Shown piece after piece: positions 36,010 through 43,780 of a stretch of 64,000 bases of DNA. The stretch comes from Hyphomicrobiales bacterium (GTDB taxonomy: Bacteria; Pseudomonadota; Alphaproteobacteria; Rhizobiales; Rhizobiaceae). Location: NCBI GenBank assembly GCA_900466005.1, contig UEGQ01000008.1:186001-250000 (forward strand). The letters are read 5' to 3'. The notes beneath the pieces are model-generated. The model saw only the letters and a list, made by a program, of their open reading frames with translations, ran no database searches and was not told the origin of the DNA. Both the position numbers and the translations under genes were made by a program. How positions within the stretch are numbered: the stretch's first letter is position 1; the number at the start of each line of letters is the position of its first letter.

Positions 36010-36358
36010 CATCCGTCGCAAGCCGGATTTCGACGCCCGGGTCCATGCGGCCCGGGCGTTTTCTTTTGCGGTAGGGCCCGGCCCCACAGGCCACCGAAGA
36101 ATTCCCTCCGGACGTTTCCGCCACAGTGTAGAATCATCCGTGCCGGGCGATTCGCCGCCGCCCTCGGGCGTGCAAGCGGAATCCCCGTCGGACCGTACGG
36201 AAACCTGCCGGCCTGTGGATAAAAGGGACAACTGCCGGCACGGACCGTCTGCCCGCCGAGCGGGCGTGGAATCGCCCGATTGCTGTTGACTATCCTGTCG
36301 TCGATCGTCAAACCGGTTGGCTGTCGACGAGCATGAACGAGGGAAACGGTAGCCCGCA
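36010..36358. other. rplI-dnaB intergenic region
   Basis: No gene is visible in these 349 bases. The stretch holds the rplI terminator (36034-36067), a short hairpin GCCCGC-CGA-GCGGGC (36251-36265) and a TTGACT hexamer (36286-36291) that could be a dnaB -35, but no good -10 lies at the right distance. A TGTGGATAA sequence near 36216 resembles part of a DnaA box but occurs alone. Confidence 0.4.
36034..36067 (+). terminator. Rho-independent terminator after rplI
   Basis: CGCCCGGG (36034-36041) pairs with CCCGGGCG (36051-36058) around a nine-base loop and is followed at once by TTTTCTTTT (36059-36067). This is a textbook intrinsic terminator 24 bases after the rplI stop. Confidence 0.9.
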
Positions 36359-37855
36359 ATGAACGACGCTGTGCGCAAGATCACGCCCCCCCAGCAGGCC
36401 GAGCCGCTCTATCGCGAAGCGCCGAACAACATCGAGGCCGAACAGGCGCTTCTCGGCGCCATTCTGGTCAACAACGACGCCTATTACCGCGTCTCGGACT
36501 TCCTGAAGCCCGTCCATCTCTACGAGCCGCTGCACCGCAAGATCTTTGAGGTCGCCTCGGAGATCATCCGCATGGGCAAGACGGCGAACCCCGTCACCAT
36601 CAAGACCTTCCTGCCGGCCGAGGAGAAGGTCGGCGACCTGACGGTCGCGCAGTATCTCGCCCGCCTCGCCTCCGAGGCGGTGACGATCATCAATGCGGAG
36701 GACTACGGCCGCGCGATCTACGATCTGGCGCTGCGCCGCGCGCTGATCCAGATCGGCGAGGATGTCGTCAACATCGCCTACGACGCGCCGCTCGACATGC
36801 CGCCGCAGGCGCAGATCGAGGACACCGAACGCCGCCTTTTCGAACTCGCCGAGAACGGCCGTTACGACGGCGGCTTCCAGGCCTTCAGCGACGCGGTGGC
36901 GCTGGCGGTCGACATGGCGGGCGCCGCCTTCGAACGCGACGGCAATCTTTCCGGCATTTCGACCGGCATCCATTCGCTCGACTCGAAGATGGGTGGCTTG
37001 CAGCGCTCCGACTTGATCATCCTCGCCGGCCGTCCTGGCATGGGCAAGACGTCGCTTGCGACGAACATCGCCTGGAACATTGCGGCGTCCTACGAGCCCG
37101 AGGTCATGCCTGACGGTTCCTTCAAGGCCAGGAACGGCGGCGTCGTCGGCTTCTATTCGCTCGAAATGTCGTCCGAACAGCTCGCCACCCGTATCATGTC
37201 GGAGCAGACGGAGGTCTCGTCCTCGAAGATCCGCCGCGGCGACATCACCGAGCAGGACTTCGAGAAGCTCGTCGGTTTCTCCCAGACCATGCAGAAGGTG
37301 CCGCTCTACATCGACCAGACCGGCGGCATCTCGATCGCACAGCTCGCCGCACGCGCCCGCCGCCTGAAGCGCCAGCGTGGCCTCGACTGCCTCGTGGTCG
37401 ACTACGTGCAGCTGATGACCGGCTCCAAGAAGGCCGGCGAGAACCGTGTGCAGGAAATCACCGAGATCACCACGGGGCTCAAGGCACTCGGCAAGGAACT
37501 CAACGTGCCGATCATCGCGCTCTCGCAGCTCTCCCGTCAGGTCGAAAGCCGCGACGACAAGCGCCCGCAGCTCTCCGACCTGCGTGAATCGGGCTCGATC
37601 GAACAGGATGCGGACGTCGTGCTCTTCGTGTTCCGCGAGGAGTACTATGTGAAGAACATGGAGCCGCGCGACCCCGCCGACCCGAAATACGCCGAATGGG
37701 AAGCGCAGATGGACAAGGTCAAGGGCACCGCCGACGTCATCATCGCCAAGCAGCGTCACGGGCCGACCGGCACCGTCAAGCTCGCCTTCCAGGCCGAATA
37801 CACCCGCTTCGCGGACCTCGCGGACCCGAGCTTCACGCAATACGAGGAGCACTGA
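36359..37855 (+). CDS. dnaB: Replicative DNA helicase DnaB
   Basis: Hexameric 5'-3' helicase at the replication fork. It has 498 residues: an N-terminal helical domain (PNNIEAEQALLGAILVNNDAYY), a linker, and a RecA-like core with Walker A GRPGMGKTS near 224-232, Walker B CLVVDYVQLM, and the conserved LSQLSRQVESRDDKRPQLSDLRESGSIEQDAD region. No intein is present. In related genomes alr usually follows dnaB; here almost 7 kb of other genes intervene. Confidence 0.97.
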   Translation: MNDAVRKITPPQQAEPLYREAPNNIEAEQALLGAILVNNDAYYRVSDFLKPVHLYEPLHRKIFEVASEIIRMGKTANPVTIKTFLPAEEKVGDLTVAQYLARLASEAVTIINAEDYGRAIYDLALRRALIQIGEDVVNIAYDAPLDMPPQAQIEDTERRLFELAENGRYDGGFQAFSDAVALAVDMAGAAFERDGNLSGISTGIHSLDSKMGGLQRSDLIILAGRPGMGKTSLATNIAWNIAASYEPEVMPDGSFKARNGGVVGFYSLEMSSEQLATRIMSEQTEVSSSKIRRGDITEQDFEKLVGFSQTMQKVPLYIDQTGGISIAQLAARARRLKRQRGLDCLVVDYVQLMTGSKKAGENRVQEITEITTGLKALGKELNVPIIALSQLSRQVESRDDKRPQLSDLRESGSIEQDADVVLFVFREEYYVKNMEPRDPADPKYAEWEAQMDKVKGTADVIIAKQRHGPTGTVKLAFQAEYTRFADLADPSFTQYEEH

Positions 37856-38013
37856 GCGGGAGCCGCATGCCCATCTTTTGACCATCGAAGGCCTGCATCT
37901 GCTTCTGCCGATAGCAGGCTTTCGGAGACTCTGGACATTGCAGGCGCGCGCTCGCAGGAAGCACCGGGGTTTGCCTTGTGTGACGGCGACTTGGGTGTCG
38001 CAAGAGGAATTCG

Positions 38014-38415
38014 ATGCGCTTCGTCAATCCTATCCCTTTCGTCCGCGACATCGGCCTTTCCAAGGCCTTCTACCAAGATATACTCGGCCTGAGCGTACTG
38101 GAGGATTTTGGGAGTTTCGTGCTCTTCGAAACGGGCTTTGCGATACACGAGGGGCAGTCGCTCGAGCAGACGGTCTGGCGCGAAGCAACGACTTCGCAAG
38201 AACCTTATGGCCGGAGAAATCTACTATTGTATTTTGAGCATGAAGACGTTGAGGCGGCTTTCGCAAAAATCGGGCCTCGTGTGAAACTAATACATCCCGT
38301 TGAGCGGCAGGCATGGGGACAACGCGTGTTCCGGTTCTATGATCCCGATGGGCATGCAATAGAAATCGGGGAACCACAGAACCCCGGTTGTCCGGAGAAT
38401 TTCGACAACTCGTAA
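38014..38415 (+). CDS. VOC-family (glyoxalase/bleomycin-resistance fold) protein, lower GC
   Basis: A 133-residue vicinal-oxygen-chelate protein with two beta-alpha-beta-beta-beta modules: FVNPIPFVRDIGLSKAFYQDILGLSV and, at the end, RVFRFYDPDGHAIEIGEP, which carries the typical metal-ligand glutamate. Substrate unknown; relatives bind small hydrophobic compounds or antibiotics, or act as lyases. An AAGAGGAA ribosome site precedes the ATG. Hand counts of two 60-base lines give 47% and 53% GC, well below neighbouring genes, suggesting recent acquisition. It is the first gene of the dnaB-alr accessory stretch. Confidence 0.85.
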   Translation: MRFVNPIPFVRDIGLSKAFYQDILGLSVLEDFGSFVLFETGFAIHEGQSLEQTVWREATTSQEPYGRRNLLLYFEHEDVEAAFAKIGPRVKLIHPVERQAWGQRVFRFYDPDGHAIEIGEPQNPGCPENFDNS

Positions 38416-38452
38416 GCGTTCGGGCCGCTGTCCCTTGCAGTTTCTTTGGAAC

Positions 38453-38468
38453 TGGCACGCGGATTGCT
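38453..38468 (+). promoter_or_regulatory. Sigma-54 (RpoN) promoter of the amino-acid ABC transporter
   Basis: TGGCACG (38453-38459), four bases, TTGCT (38464-38468) matches the -24/-12 consensus TGGCACG-N4-TTGCW exactly, with the invariant GG and GC dinucleotides 12 bases apart. Transcription would start near 38478, 23 bases before the binding-protein ATG at 38501. Control by an enhancer-binding activator such as NtrC is expected; I found no clear activator site. Confidence 0.85.
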
Positions 38469-38472
38469 CCTG

Positions 38473-38490
38473 CTGTTCCAGATAGAACAG
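38473..38490. promoter_or_regulatory. Inverted repeat at the transporter transcription start
   Basis: CTGTTC (38473-38478) and GAACAG (38485-38490) are perfect inverted repeats separated by CAGATA. They overlap the predicted start of the sigma-54 transcript and lie ten bases before the ATG. It could be a repressor site or a leader hairpin near the GGGAG ribosome site at 38490-38494. Confidence 0.45.
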
Positions 38491-38500
38491 GGAGCATTAC

Positions 38501-39298
38501 ATGCAACGCAGAACCTTCATGACACGTGCCTTCGCCGCCGCAGCCGTCGTGGCGGCCACTCTCGCCGGACCGCTTCCGGCCTTGGCCGACGCGCTGGAAA
38601 GCATCAAATCCAGCGGCAAGCTGCGTGTCGCCGTACCGCAGGATTTCCCACCCTTCGGCAGCGTCGGCGCAGACATGGCACCAAAGGGCTACGATATCGA
38701 CATGGCGACGCTGATCGCGGGCAAGCTCGGCGTTGAGGTCGAAATCGTTCCAGTGACCAGCGCCAACCGCATCCCCTATCTGCAAACCAACAAGGTCGAT
38801 CTGGTCATATCGAGCCTTGGCAAGAATGCCGAGCGCGAGGCGGTGATCGATTTTTCCGCGGCTTACGCCCCCTTCTACAACGGCGTCTTCGCCCCTGCGG
38901 GCCTGGAGATCACATCGGCCGCCGATCTCGCCGGCAAAACCATCGGCGTGACCCGCGGCGCCATCGAGGATCTCGAACTGACGAAGGTCGCGCCGCAAGA
39001 CGCCACCATCAAGCGCTACGAGGACAATAACGGCACGATCTCCGCCTTCCTTTCCGGGCAGGTCGAGGCGGTAGCGACCGGCAACGTGGTCGCCGCCGCA
39101 ATTCTCGAGAAGAACCCGCCGAAGCGGCCGGAACCCAAGTTCCTCATCAAGAACTCGCCCTGCTATGTGGGCCTCAACAAGAACGAACCCGCCCTGCTCA
39201 AGGAAGTCAACGGCATCATCGCCGCTGCCAAGGCGGACGGCTCGCTGAACACGATTGCCGAGAAGTGGCTCGGCACGTCTCTGCCGGCAGATCTCTGA
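38501..39298 (+). CDS. Amino-acid ABC transporter substrate-binding protein
   Basis: A periplasmic solute receptor of the polar amino-acid family (SBP family 3), 265 residues. The signal peptide has a twin-arginine-like RRTFM start (MQRRTFMTRAF) and a likely cleavage after ALA near residue 30. The mature protein begins DALESIKSSGKLRVAVPQDFPPFG, with PKGYDIDMATLIAGKLGVEVEIVPV, the family motif. The exact ligand is not readable. It is driven by a sigma-54 promoter and followed 26 bases later by two permease genes. Confidence 0.92.
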   Translation: MQRRTFMTRAFAAAAVVAATLAGPLPALADALESIKSSGKLRVAVPQDFPPFGSVGADMAPKGYDIDMATLIAGKLGVEVEIVPVTSANRIPYLQTNKVDLVISSLGKNAEREAVIDFSAAYAPFYNGVFAPAGLEITSAADLAGKTIGVTRGAIEDLELTKVAPQDATIKRYEDNNGTISAFLSGQVEAVATGNVVAAAILEKNPPKRPEPKFLIKNSPCYVGLNKNEPALLKEVNGIIAAAKADGSLNTIAEKWLGTSLPADL

Positions 39299-39324
39299 TC
39301 GGCTGACCGGACACCGCCGCCCGC

Positions 39325-40038
39325 ATGGACGGGTGGCGGCCCATTCTGCAGACACAGGCGGGCGCCGTGCACTACGTTTTCGATTTCGGCTGGGTCTGGG
39401 AATACGGCCCCATCATCTTCAACGGCCTTCTCATCACCGTCGAACTGACACTGGTTGGCGCCGTGGCCGGCGTCCTTCTCGGAGTTCTGTGCGCCTGGGC
39501 AAGGACACTCGGGCCGCGAATTCTGCGCCCGCCGGTCGCCGCCTATGTCGAGCTGATCCGCAATACGCCGTTCATGATCCAGCTCTTCTTCATTTTCTTC
39601 GGCTTGCCCTCTTTGGGGGTTCGGTTTTCCGAACTGCAGGCCGCAAATCTTGCAATGATCATCAATCTCGGTGCCTACAGCTGCGAGATCATCCGCGCCG
39701 GTATCGAAGCAACGCCCAAGGGCCAGTTCGAGGCCGGGGCGGCGCTTGCTCTCAAGCCCCTGCAGACCTTCCGCCTCGTCGTACTGGTGCCGGCGTTGCA
39801 GCGCATCTGGCCGGCACTCTCCTCCCAGATCGTCATCGTCATGCTCGGATCGGCGGTTGTCTCGCAGATCGCCGCCGAAGACGTTACCTTCGCGGCCAAC
39901 TTCATCCAGTCGCGCACGTTCAGGGCTTTCGAGGCCTACATGCTCTCGACAGCAATCTATCTGGCATTGGCGATCATCCTGCGCCAGCTGCTCGCCCTGG
40001 TCGGCCGCCGGATATTCCCGAAAGTGCCGGCACGATGA
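39325..40038 (+). CDS. Amino-acid ABC transporter permease (HisM/ArtQ type), subunit 1
   Basis: A polar amino-acid ABC permease, 237 residues from the ATG at 39325. A GTG at 39367 (VHYVFDFGWVWEYG) with AGGCGGG upstream may be the true start. It has the family pattern of five helices with the YVELIRNTPFMIQLFFIFFGLP signature and the EAA-like loop (GIEATPKGQFEAGAALALKPLQTFRLVVLVPALQRIWP) that docks on the ATPase. It overlaps the next permease by four bases (ATGA). No ATPase gene is nearby. Confidence 0.9.
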   Translation: MDGWRPILQTQAGAVHYVFDFGWVWEYGPIIFNGLLITVELTLVGAVAGVLLGVLCAWARTLGPRILRPPVAAYVELIRNTPFMIQLFFIFFGLPSLGVRFSELQAANLAMIINLGAYSCEIIRAGIEATPKGQFEAGAALALKPLQTFRLVVLVPALQRIWPALSSQIVIVMLGSAVVSQIAAEDVTFAANFIQSRTFRAFEAYMLSTAIYLALAIILRQLLALVGRRIFPKVPAR

Positions 40039-40694
40039 GCGATTTTTCGACCTGGGATATCCTGCGCAATCTGTTGCTGGCAACCCGCTGGACACTGGTA
40101 CTGTCCACGGTGTCGTTCCTCGGCGGCGGCATTGTCGCGCTGGCGATCCTGTTCCTGCGGATCGGCAAGTCGAAATTCGTCCGGAATCTGGCGCGCGGCT
40201 ATATCGAGCTCTTTCAGGGCACGCCGCTGCTGATGCAATTGTTCCTCGCCTTCTTCGGCCTCGGGCTCTTCGGGATCGACGTACCGGCATGGCTTGCGGC
40301 AGCGGCGGCTCTGATCTGCTGGACCGCCGCATTCCTGGCCGAGATCTGGCGAGGCTGCGTCGAATCGATCCCGAAGGGCCAATGGGAGGCCGGACAAAGC
40401 CTCGCCCTCAACCATGTCCAGCAGATGCGCCTCGTCATCCTGCCCCAGGCGCTTCGCATCGCCATCCCGCCAACGGCCGGTTTTTCCGTCCAGGTCGTCA
40501 AGGGCACGGCCCTGACCTCCATCATCGGCTTCGTCGAACTGTCAAAGGCGGGAACGATCGTCACGAACGCGACCTTCCAGCCGTTCATCGTCTATGGCTT
40601 CGTGGCGCTGATCTATTTCGTCATCTGCTTCCCGCTGTCGAAGTTCAGCAAATACCTGGAGCGCCGTGCCGCGGTCGCCTACTCGCCTCGCTGA
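40035..40694 (+). CDS. Amino-acid ABC transporter permease, subunit 2
   Basis: The second permease of the heterodimer, 219 residues, with the same family motifs: GYIELFQGTPLLMQLFLAFFGLG and the EAA loop CVESIPKGQWEAGQSLALNHVQQMRLVILPQALRIAIPP. Its ATG overlaps the first permease stop. The transporter operon ends here without an ATP-binding subunit; the next gene, on the other strand, is an acetyltransferase. An ATPase elsewhere in the genome must be shared if the system works. Confidence 0.9.
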   Translation: MSDFSTWDILRNLLLATRWTLVLSTVSFLGGGIVALAILFLRIGKSKFVRNLARGYIELFQGTPLLMQLFLAFFGLGLFGIDVPAWLAAAAALICWTAAFLAEIWRGCVESIPKGQWEAGQSLALNHVQQMRLVILPQALRIAIPPTAGFSVQVVKGTALTSIIGFVELSKAGTIVTNATFQPFIVYGFVALIYFVICFPLSKFSKYLERRAAVAYSPR

Positions 40695-40778
40695 CGATTG
40701 TAGCGTCGCGGGCCGACTTCAGAGCCCCATTGCCCGCGCCCAATTCGTCGCCATGCCGGCCGGCCTCGGCTTCGGCCG

Positions 40779-41219
40779 TCAGGAGAGCGCGAGACTGAAG
40801 CGGGCCTTGGCTTGCCAGACGCCGCCTTCGCGTTCGTAGAACCGGATCGCGTCCCGGTTCCAGTCCGGTGTCTGCCATTCGAGACGATCCGCACCGGATG
40901 CGCGTGCCTCATCGACGACATGCGCGAAAAGCCTGGCACCCGTTCCCTTGCCGCGATCGGATGCGCGGACGAACAGGCAGTCGAGATGAGCAAAGCGACG
41001 GGCCCGCCACAGCGAGTGATCGAAGGTCAGGGCAGCATATCCCTGCAAGCGATCGCCTTGCGCGACGAAGAGGCGTACCGGAATATGCCCCTCGGTCAAC
41101 AGCCGCAGAAGCTCCTCTCTCGTGATTCCGGCCGTTGCCTGCTCATAGGTGGCATGTTCCCGGATCAGGTCGAGGAGGCCGTCGACGTGCTGCTCCGCCG
41201 CCTCACCCACAACGAGCAT
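40779..41219 (-). CDS. GNAT-family N-acetyltransferase
   Basis: A 146-residue GCN5-related acetyltransferase. The acetyl-CoA-binding segment is seen in LDCLFVRASDRGKGTGARLFAHVVDEA, with the Q/R-x-x-G-x-G/A motif as RGKGTG; WQTPDWNRDAIRFYEREGG is the usual C-terminal motif. Substrate unknown. Its ATG shares a base with the rhodanese stop (TGATG), so the pair is translationally coupled, behind the divergent ftrA control region. Confidence 0.88.
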   Translation of the reverse strand: MLVVGEAAEQHVDGLLDLIREHATYEQATAGITREELLRLLTEGHIPVRLFVAQGDRLQGYAALTFDHSLWRARRFAHLDCLFVRASDRGKGTGARLFAHVVDEARASGADRLEWQTPDWNRDAIRFYEREGGVWQAKARFSLALS

Positions 41220-41620
41220 CACGGCGCCTCTGTGGCCGCGAGTTCAAAGCCCTCGTCCAGCCAGCCGGTTATGCCGCCGGCCATGATCTTCACCGGGCGG
41301 CCGAGACCGGCAAGCCGCAGTGCGCCGCGGGCGGCACCGTTGCAGTGGGGACCAGCGCAGTAGGTGACGAAGATCGTGTCTTCCGGCCACTCCGACATGC
41401 GGTTGGCAGTGATTTTCCCATGCGGCAGCCCGACGGCCCCGGGAATGTGCCCCTTCGCATAGAGGGCGGGGCTGCGGACATCGAGCAATACGAAGTCCGC
41501 GCCTCTCGACAGGGCATCGTGAACGTCCCAGCAATCGGTTTCAAAGGAAAATTCGGCGGAAAAGTGCTCGTGCGCGATGTTGCTCGGAGCGGGTTTCACG
41601 GCAGTCACGGCAGTGATCAT
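41219..41620 (-). CDS. Single-domain rhodanese-like protein
   Basis: A 133-residue rhodanese-fold protein with the N-terminal FVLLDVRSPALYAKGHIPGA motif and an active loop beginning at C88 in TYCAGPHCNGA, with a second cysteine at 93. Such proteins move sulfane sulfur or act as thiosulfate sulfurtransferases. The ATG at 41620 has an AAAGGAG ribosome site. Immediately divergent is ftrA; this rhodanese/FtrA pairing is common in rhizobia and suggests FtrA control. Confidence 0.88.
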   Translation of the reverse strand: MITAVTAVKPAPSNIAHEHFSAEFSFETDCWDVHDALSRGADFVLLDVRSPALYAKGHIPGAVGLPHGKITANRMSEWPEDTIFVTYCAGPHCNGAARGALRLAGLGRPVKIMAGGITGWLDEGFELAATEAP

Positions 41621-41673
41621 CACTTGGTCTCCTTTCGACGCGGCAAACATCGAACGAAAAGCCAGCGTTGCAA

Positions 41674-41691
41674 ATTGGCATGAATGACAAT
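41674..41691. promoter_or_regulatory. Palindromic candidate operator between rhodanese and ftrA
   Basis: ATTGGCATGAATGACAAT reads as ATTGNCATNNATGNCAAT, an 18-base imperfect palindrome, 13 bases before the ftrA start and 53 bases from the rhodanese start. Its position between divergent genes makes it the best candidate for an FtrA binding site. Confidence 0.55.
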
Positions 41692-41704
41692 AAGCGTATA
41701 AATC

Positions 41705-42697
41705 ATGACAAACCCCGCCCCGACAACCGGCCCTCTCGTCGTCGCTCTCGTCTATGACGGCTTGTGCACATTCGAATTCGGCATCGTAACCGAGATCTTC
41801 GGTCTCAGCCGCCCGGAGATGGGACCGGGCTGGTACCGGTTCGCCACCTGTGCGGTCGACGAGGGGCCGATGCGTGCCCATGGTGGCCTGATCGTGATGG
41901 CGGACGGCGACATCGATCGCCTCGACGAAGCCGACATCATCGTCGTGCCCGGCTGGCGCGGCGTCGACATACCGGTGCCGGACGGGCTGCTTCAGCGGCT
42001 GCGGGCGGCCCATGCCCGCGGCGCACGGCTGGTTTCACTCTGTTCCGGCGCCTTCGTGCTCGCGGCGACCGGTCTTCTCGACAAGGGGGTCGCCACAACG
42101 CACTGGCGCTATGCGGAGGCACTGCGCCGGCTGCACCCGGGTCTCGTCGTCGACGAGACCTCCCTTTACAGGTCGCATGACCGGATATTGACGGCCGCCG
42201 GCAGCGCCGCCGGAATCGACCTCCTGATCGAGATTATCCGGCACGACTTCGGTCCCGCGGCCGCCAATTCGGTCGCCCGGCGGCTGGTGATGCCCGCCCA
42301 TCGTTCCGGCGGACAGGCACAATTCCTCGAGCGGCCGGTCGCACTCCGCGAAGGCGCAGAGATCGCGCCGCTGCTCGACGCCATCCGCGGCGATCTCGCC
42401 CGCGACTGGACCATCGCCGAGATGGCCCGCCTGTGCCGCATGAGCGACCGCACCTTCCAGCGTCGCTTTTCCGATGCCACAGGCATGACACCGGGCGAAT
42501 GGCTGGTGGCCGAACGGGTGACGCTGGCAAAGCAGTTGCTCTGCCGTGGCGTGGCCCGGATGGAGGAGATTGCCGTCGCCGCCGGCTTCGGTTCCGCTCA
42601 CACGCTCCGACACCACTTCCGCCGGAAGCTCGGGATCAGCCCCACGGAGTTCCGCGCCCGGTTCATCGCCGAGGGGCTGGAGCGCGAAGTGGCCTGA
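41705..42697 (+). CDS. ftrA: FtrA-type transcriptional regulator (DJ-1/PfpI domain + AraC HTH)
   Basis: A GlxA/FtrA-class regulator, 330 residues. The N-terminal DJ-1/PfpI-like domain contains the nucleophile-elbow-type cysteine C113 in VSLCSGAFVLAATG; the C-terminal AraC-type DNA-binding domain covers about 220-325 (WTIAEMARLCRMSDRTFQRRF and MEEIAVAAGFGSAHTLRHHFRRKLG). It is divergent from the rhodanese-acetyltransferase pair, with a palindrome between. The ligand is unknown. Confidence 0.9.
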   Translation: MTNPAPTTGPLVVALVYDGLCTFEFGIVTEIFGLSRPEMGPGWYRFATCAVDEGPMRAHGGLIVMADGDIDRLDEADIIVVPGWRGVDIPVPDGLLQRLRAAHARGARLVSLCSGAFVLAATGLLDKGVATTHWRYAEALRRLHPGLVVDETSLYRSHDRILTAAGSAAGIDLLIEIIRHDFGPAAANSVARRLVMPAHRSGGQAQFLERPVALREGAEIAPLLDAIRGDLARDWTIAEMARLCRMSDRTFQRRFSDATGMTPGEWLVAERVTLAKQLLCRGVARMEEIAVAAGFGSAHTLRHHFRRKLGISPTEFRARFIAEGLEREVA

Positions 42698-42702
42698 CGG
42701 CC

Positions 42703-43005
42703 TCAGAGCCCCATCGCCCGCAACGCCGCCACGGCCGCGACGCCGAGGGTCGTTGCGGCGAGCAACGGCAGGCGGAGCGCCGCAAGGGCGGTGACGGCCG
42801 CGGCGATCGTTTCCGCCGGCCCGGTGGCGAGCGCCGTGGGTGCGACGACCGCCATCAGCACCGCCGGCGGGATCGCCTCCATCGCTCGTTTCTGCCGCCG
42901 GTCGAGCGTCAGGAAGCCGAAGAGCACGAGCCCGCCGATGCGGGTTGCGGCGGTTGCGAGCGCCATCGCGAAGATCGCGAGAAGAGTCTCGGGATCGAGC
43001 GTCAT
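42703..43005 (-). CDS. azlD: AzlD-family membrane protein
   Basis: Small partner of AzlC in branched-chain amino-acid export, 100 residues with three to four hydrophobic helices. The family motif ATRIGGLVLFGFLTL and the IPPAVLMAVVAPTAL segment are present. Its ATG overlaps the azlC stop by four bases. In the characterised AzlCD systems both subunits are needed; the substrate here is inferred from family. Confidence 0.9.
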   Translation of the reverse strand: MTLDPETLLAIFAMALATAATRIGGLVLFGFLTLDRRQKRAMEAIPPAVLMAVVAPTALATGPAETIAAAVTALAALRLPLLAATTLGVAAVAALRAMGL

Positions 43006-43709
43006 GCCGTGACCTCCTCGCGCTCGGGCATGAGAACGGCCGCGGCGACACCGGCGAGCGCGCCGGCGAGGATGTACCAGACGCCCGGCACGGCCGCATG
43101 CACCAGCACGGCAGACAGCCCGCTTGCGACGAGCACCAGTCCGGTACGCACACCCTTCCAGAAATTCATGACCAGCACGATGAAGACGGCGCAGAAGACG
43201 AAATCGAGCCCGGTGACGGCCGGATCGCCGAGGAAGGCGCCGGCAAGCGACCCGGCAAGGCCGGACGCCACCCAGGCGAGGTAGAAGGGAATGACGGCAC
43301 CGGCATACCAGAGCGGTGTGAGCGTGGCGGTCGCCGCATGGGTTTCGGCGACCGCCCAGCCTTCGTCGGTCAGGAAGAGCACCGAGAGATATTTCCGCCA
43401 GCCGGGAAAATGCCCGAGTTTCGGCGCCAGCGAGGCGCTCATCAGCACATGGCGAATGTTGACGAGGAGGGCGGAGACGCCGAGCGCCGCCCAGCTTGCC
43501 GGATGCGTCCAGATGTCCATGGCGACGAATTGCGAGCCGCCGGCGAAGACCAGCGCGCTCATCAGCGTCGCCTCGAGCGGCGAAAGACCGCTGCCCGCCG
43601 CCGCGGCTCCGAAGACGAGACCGATCGGGATTACGGCTGCAATCAACGGCGCCATGCGGCGCATGGCGGAGAGGAATTCGGCGGCGCGGCCGCCACGATG
43701 GTCCGGCAT
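43002..43709 (-). CDS. azlC: AzlC-family branched-chain amino acid exporter subunit
   Basis: Large membrane subunit of an AzlCD-type exporter, 235 residues, with multiple helices and family motifs: MAPLIAAVIPIGLVFGAAA, VFAGGSQFVAMDIW, LLVNIRHVLMSASLAP and FLTDEGWAVAET. I chose the ATG at 43709; a longer frame to 43865 adds non-hydrophobic sequence that runs into the neighbouring AraC gene. The AraC regulator lies just upstream on the same strand, 71 bases away, and probably controls it. Confidence 0.9.
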   Translation of the reverse strand: MPDHRGGRAAEFLSAMRRMAPLIAAVIPIGLVFGAAAAGSGLSPLEATLMSALVFAGGSQFVAMDIWTHPASWAALGVSALLVNIRHVLMSASLAPKLGHFPGWRKYLSVLFLTDEGWAVAETHAATATLTPLWYAGAVIPFYLAWVASGLAGSLAGAFLGDPAVTGLDFVFCAVFIVLVMNFWKGVRTGLVLVASGLSAVLVHAAVPGVWYILAGALAGVAAAVLMPEREEVTA

Positions 43710-43780
43710 GTCAGACGTCCTGTTATCGACGAGAACTTGCTCATAGGCAGGCGAGCCGAACGGGTCTTGAAGGAAAGTGA

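Noticed and set aside
36210-36230. A possible DnaA box near the dnaB gene as a sign of a replication origin
   Set aside because: Only one partial TGTGGATAA-like match is present, without a cluster of boxes or the expected origin genes.
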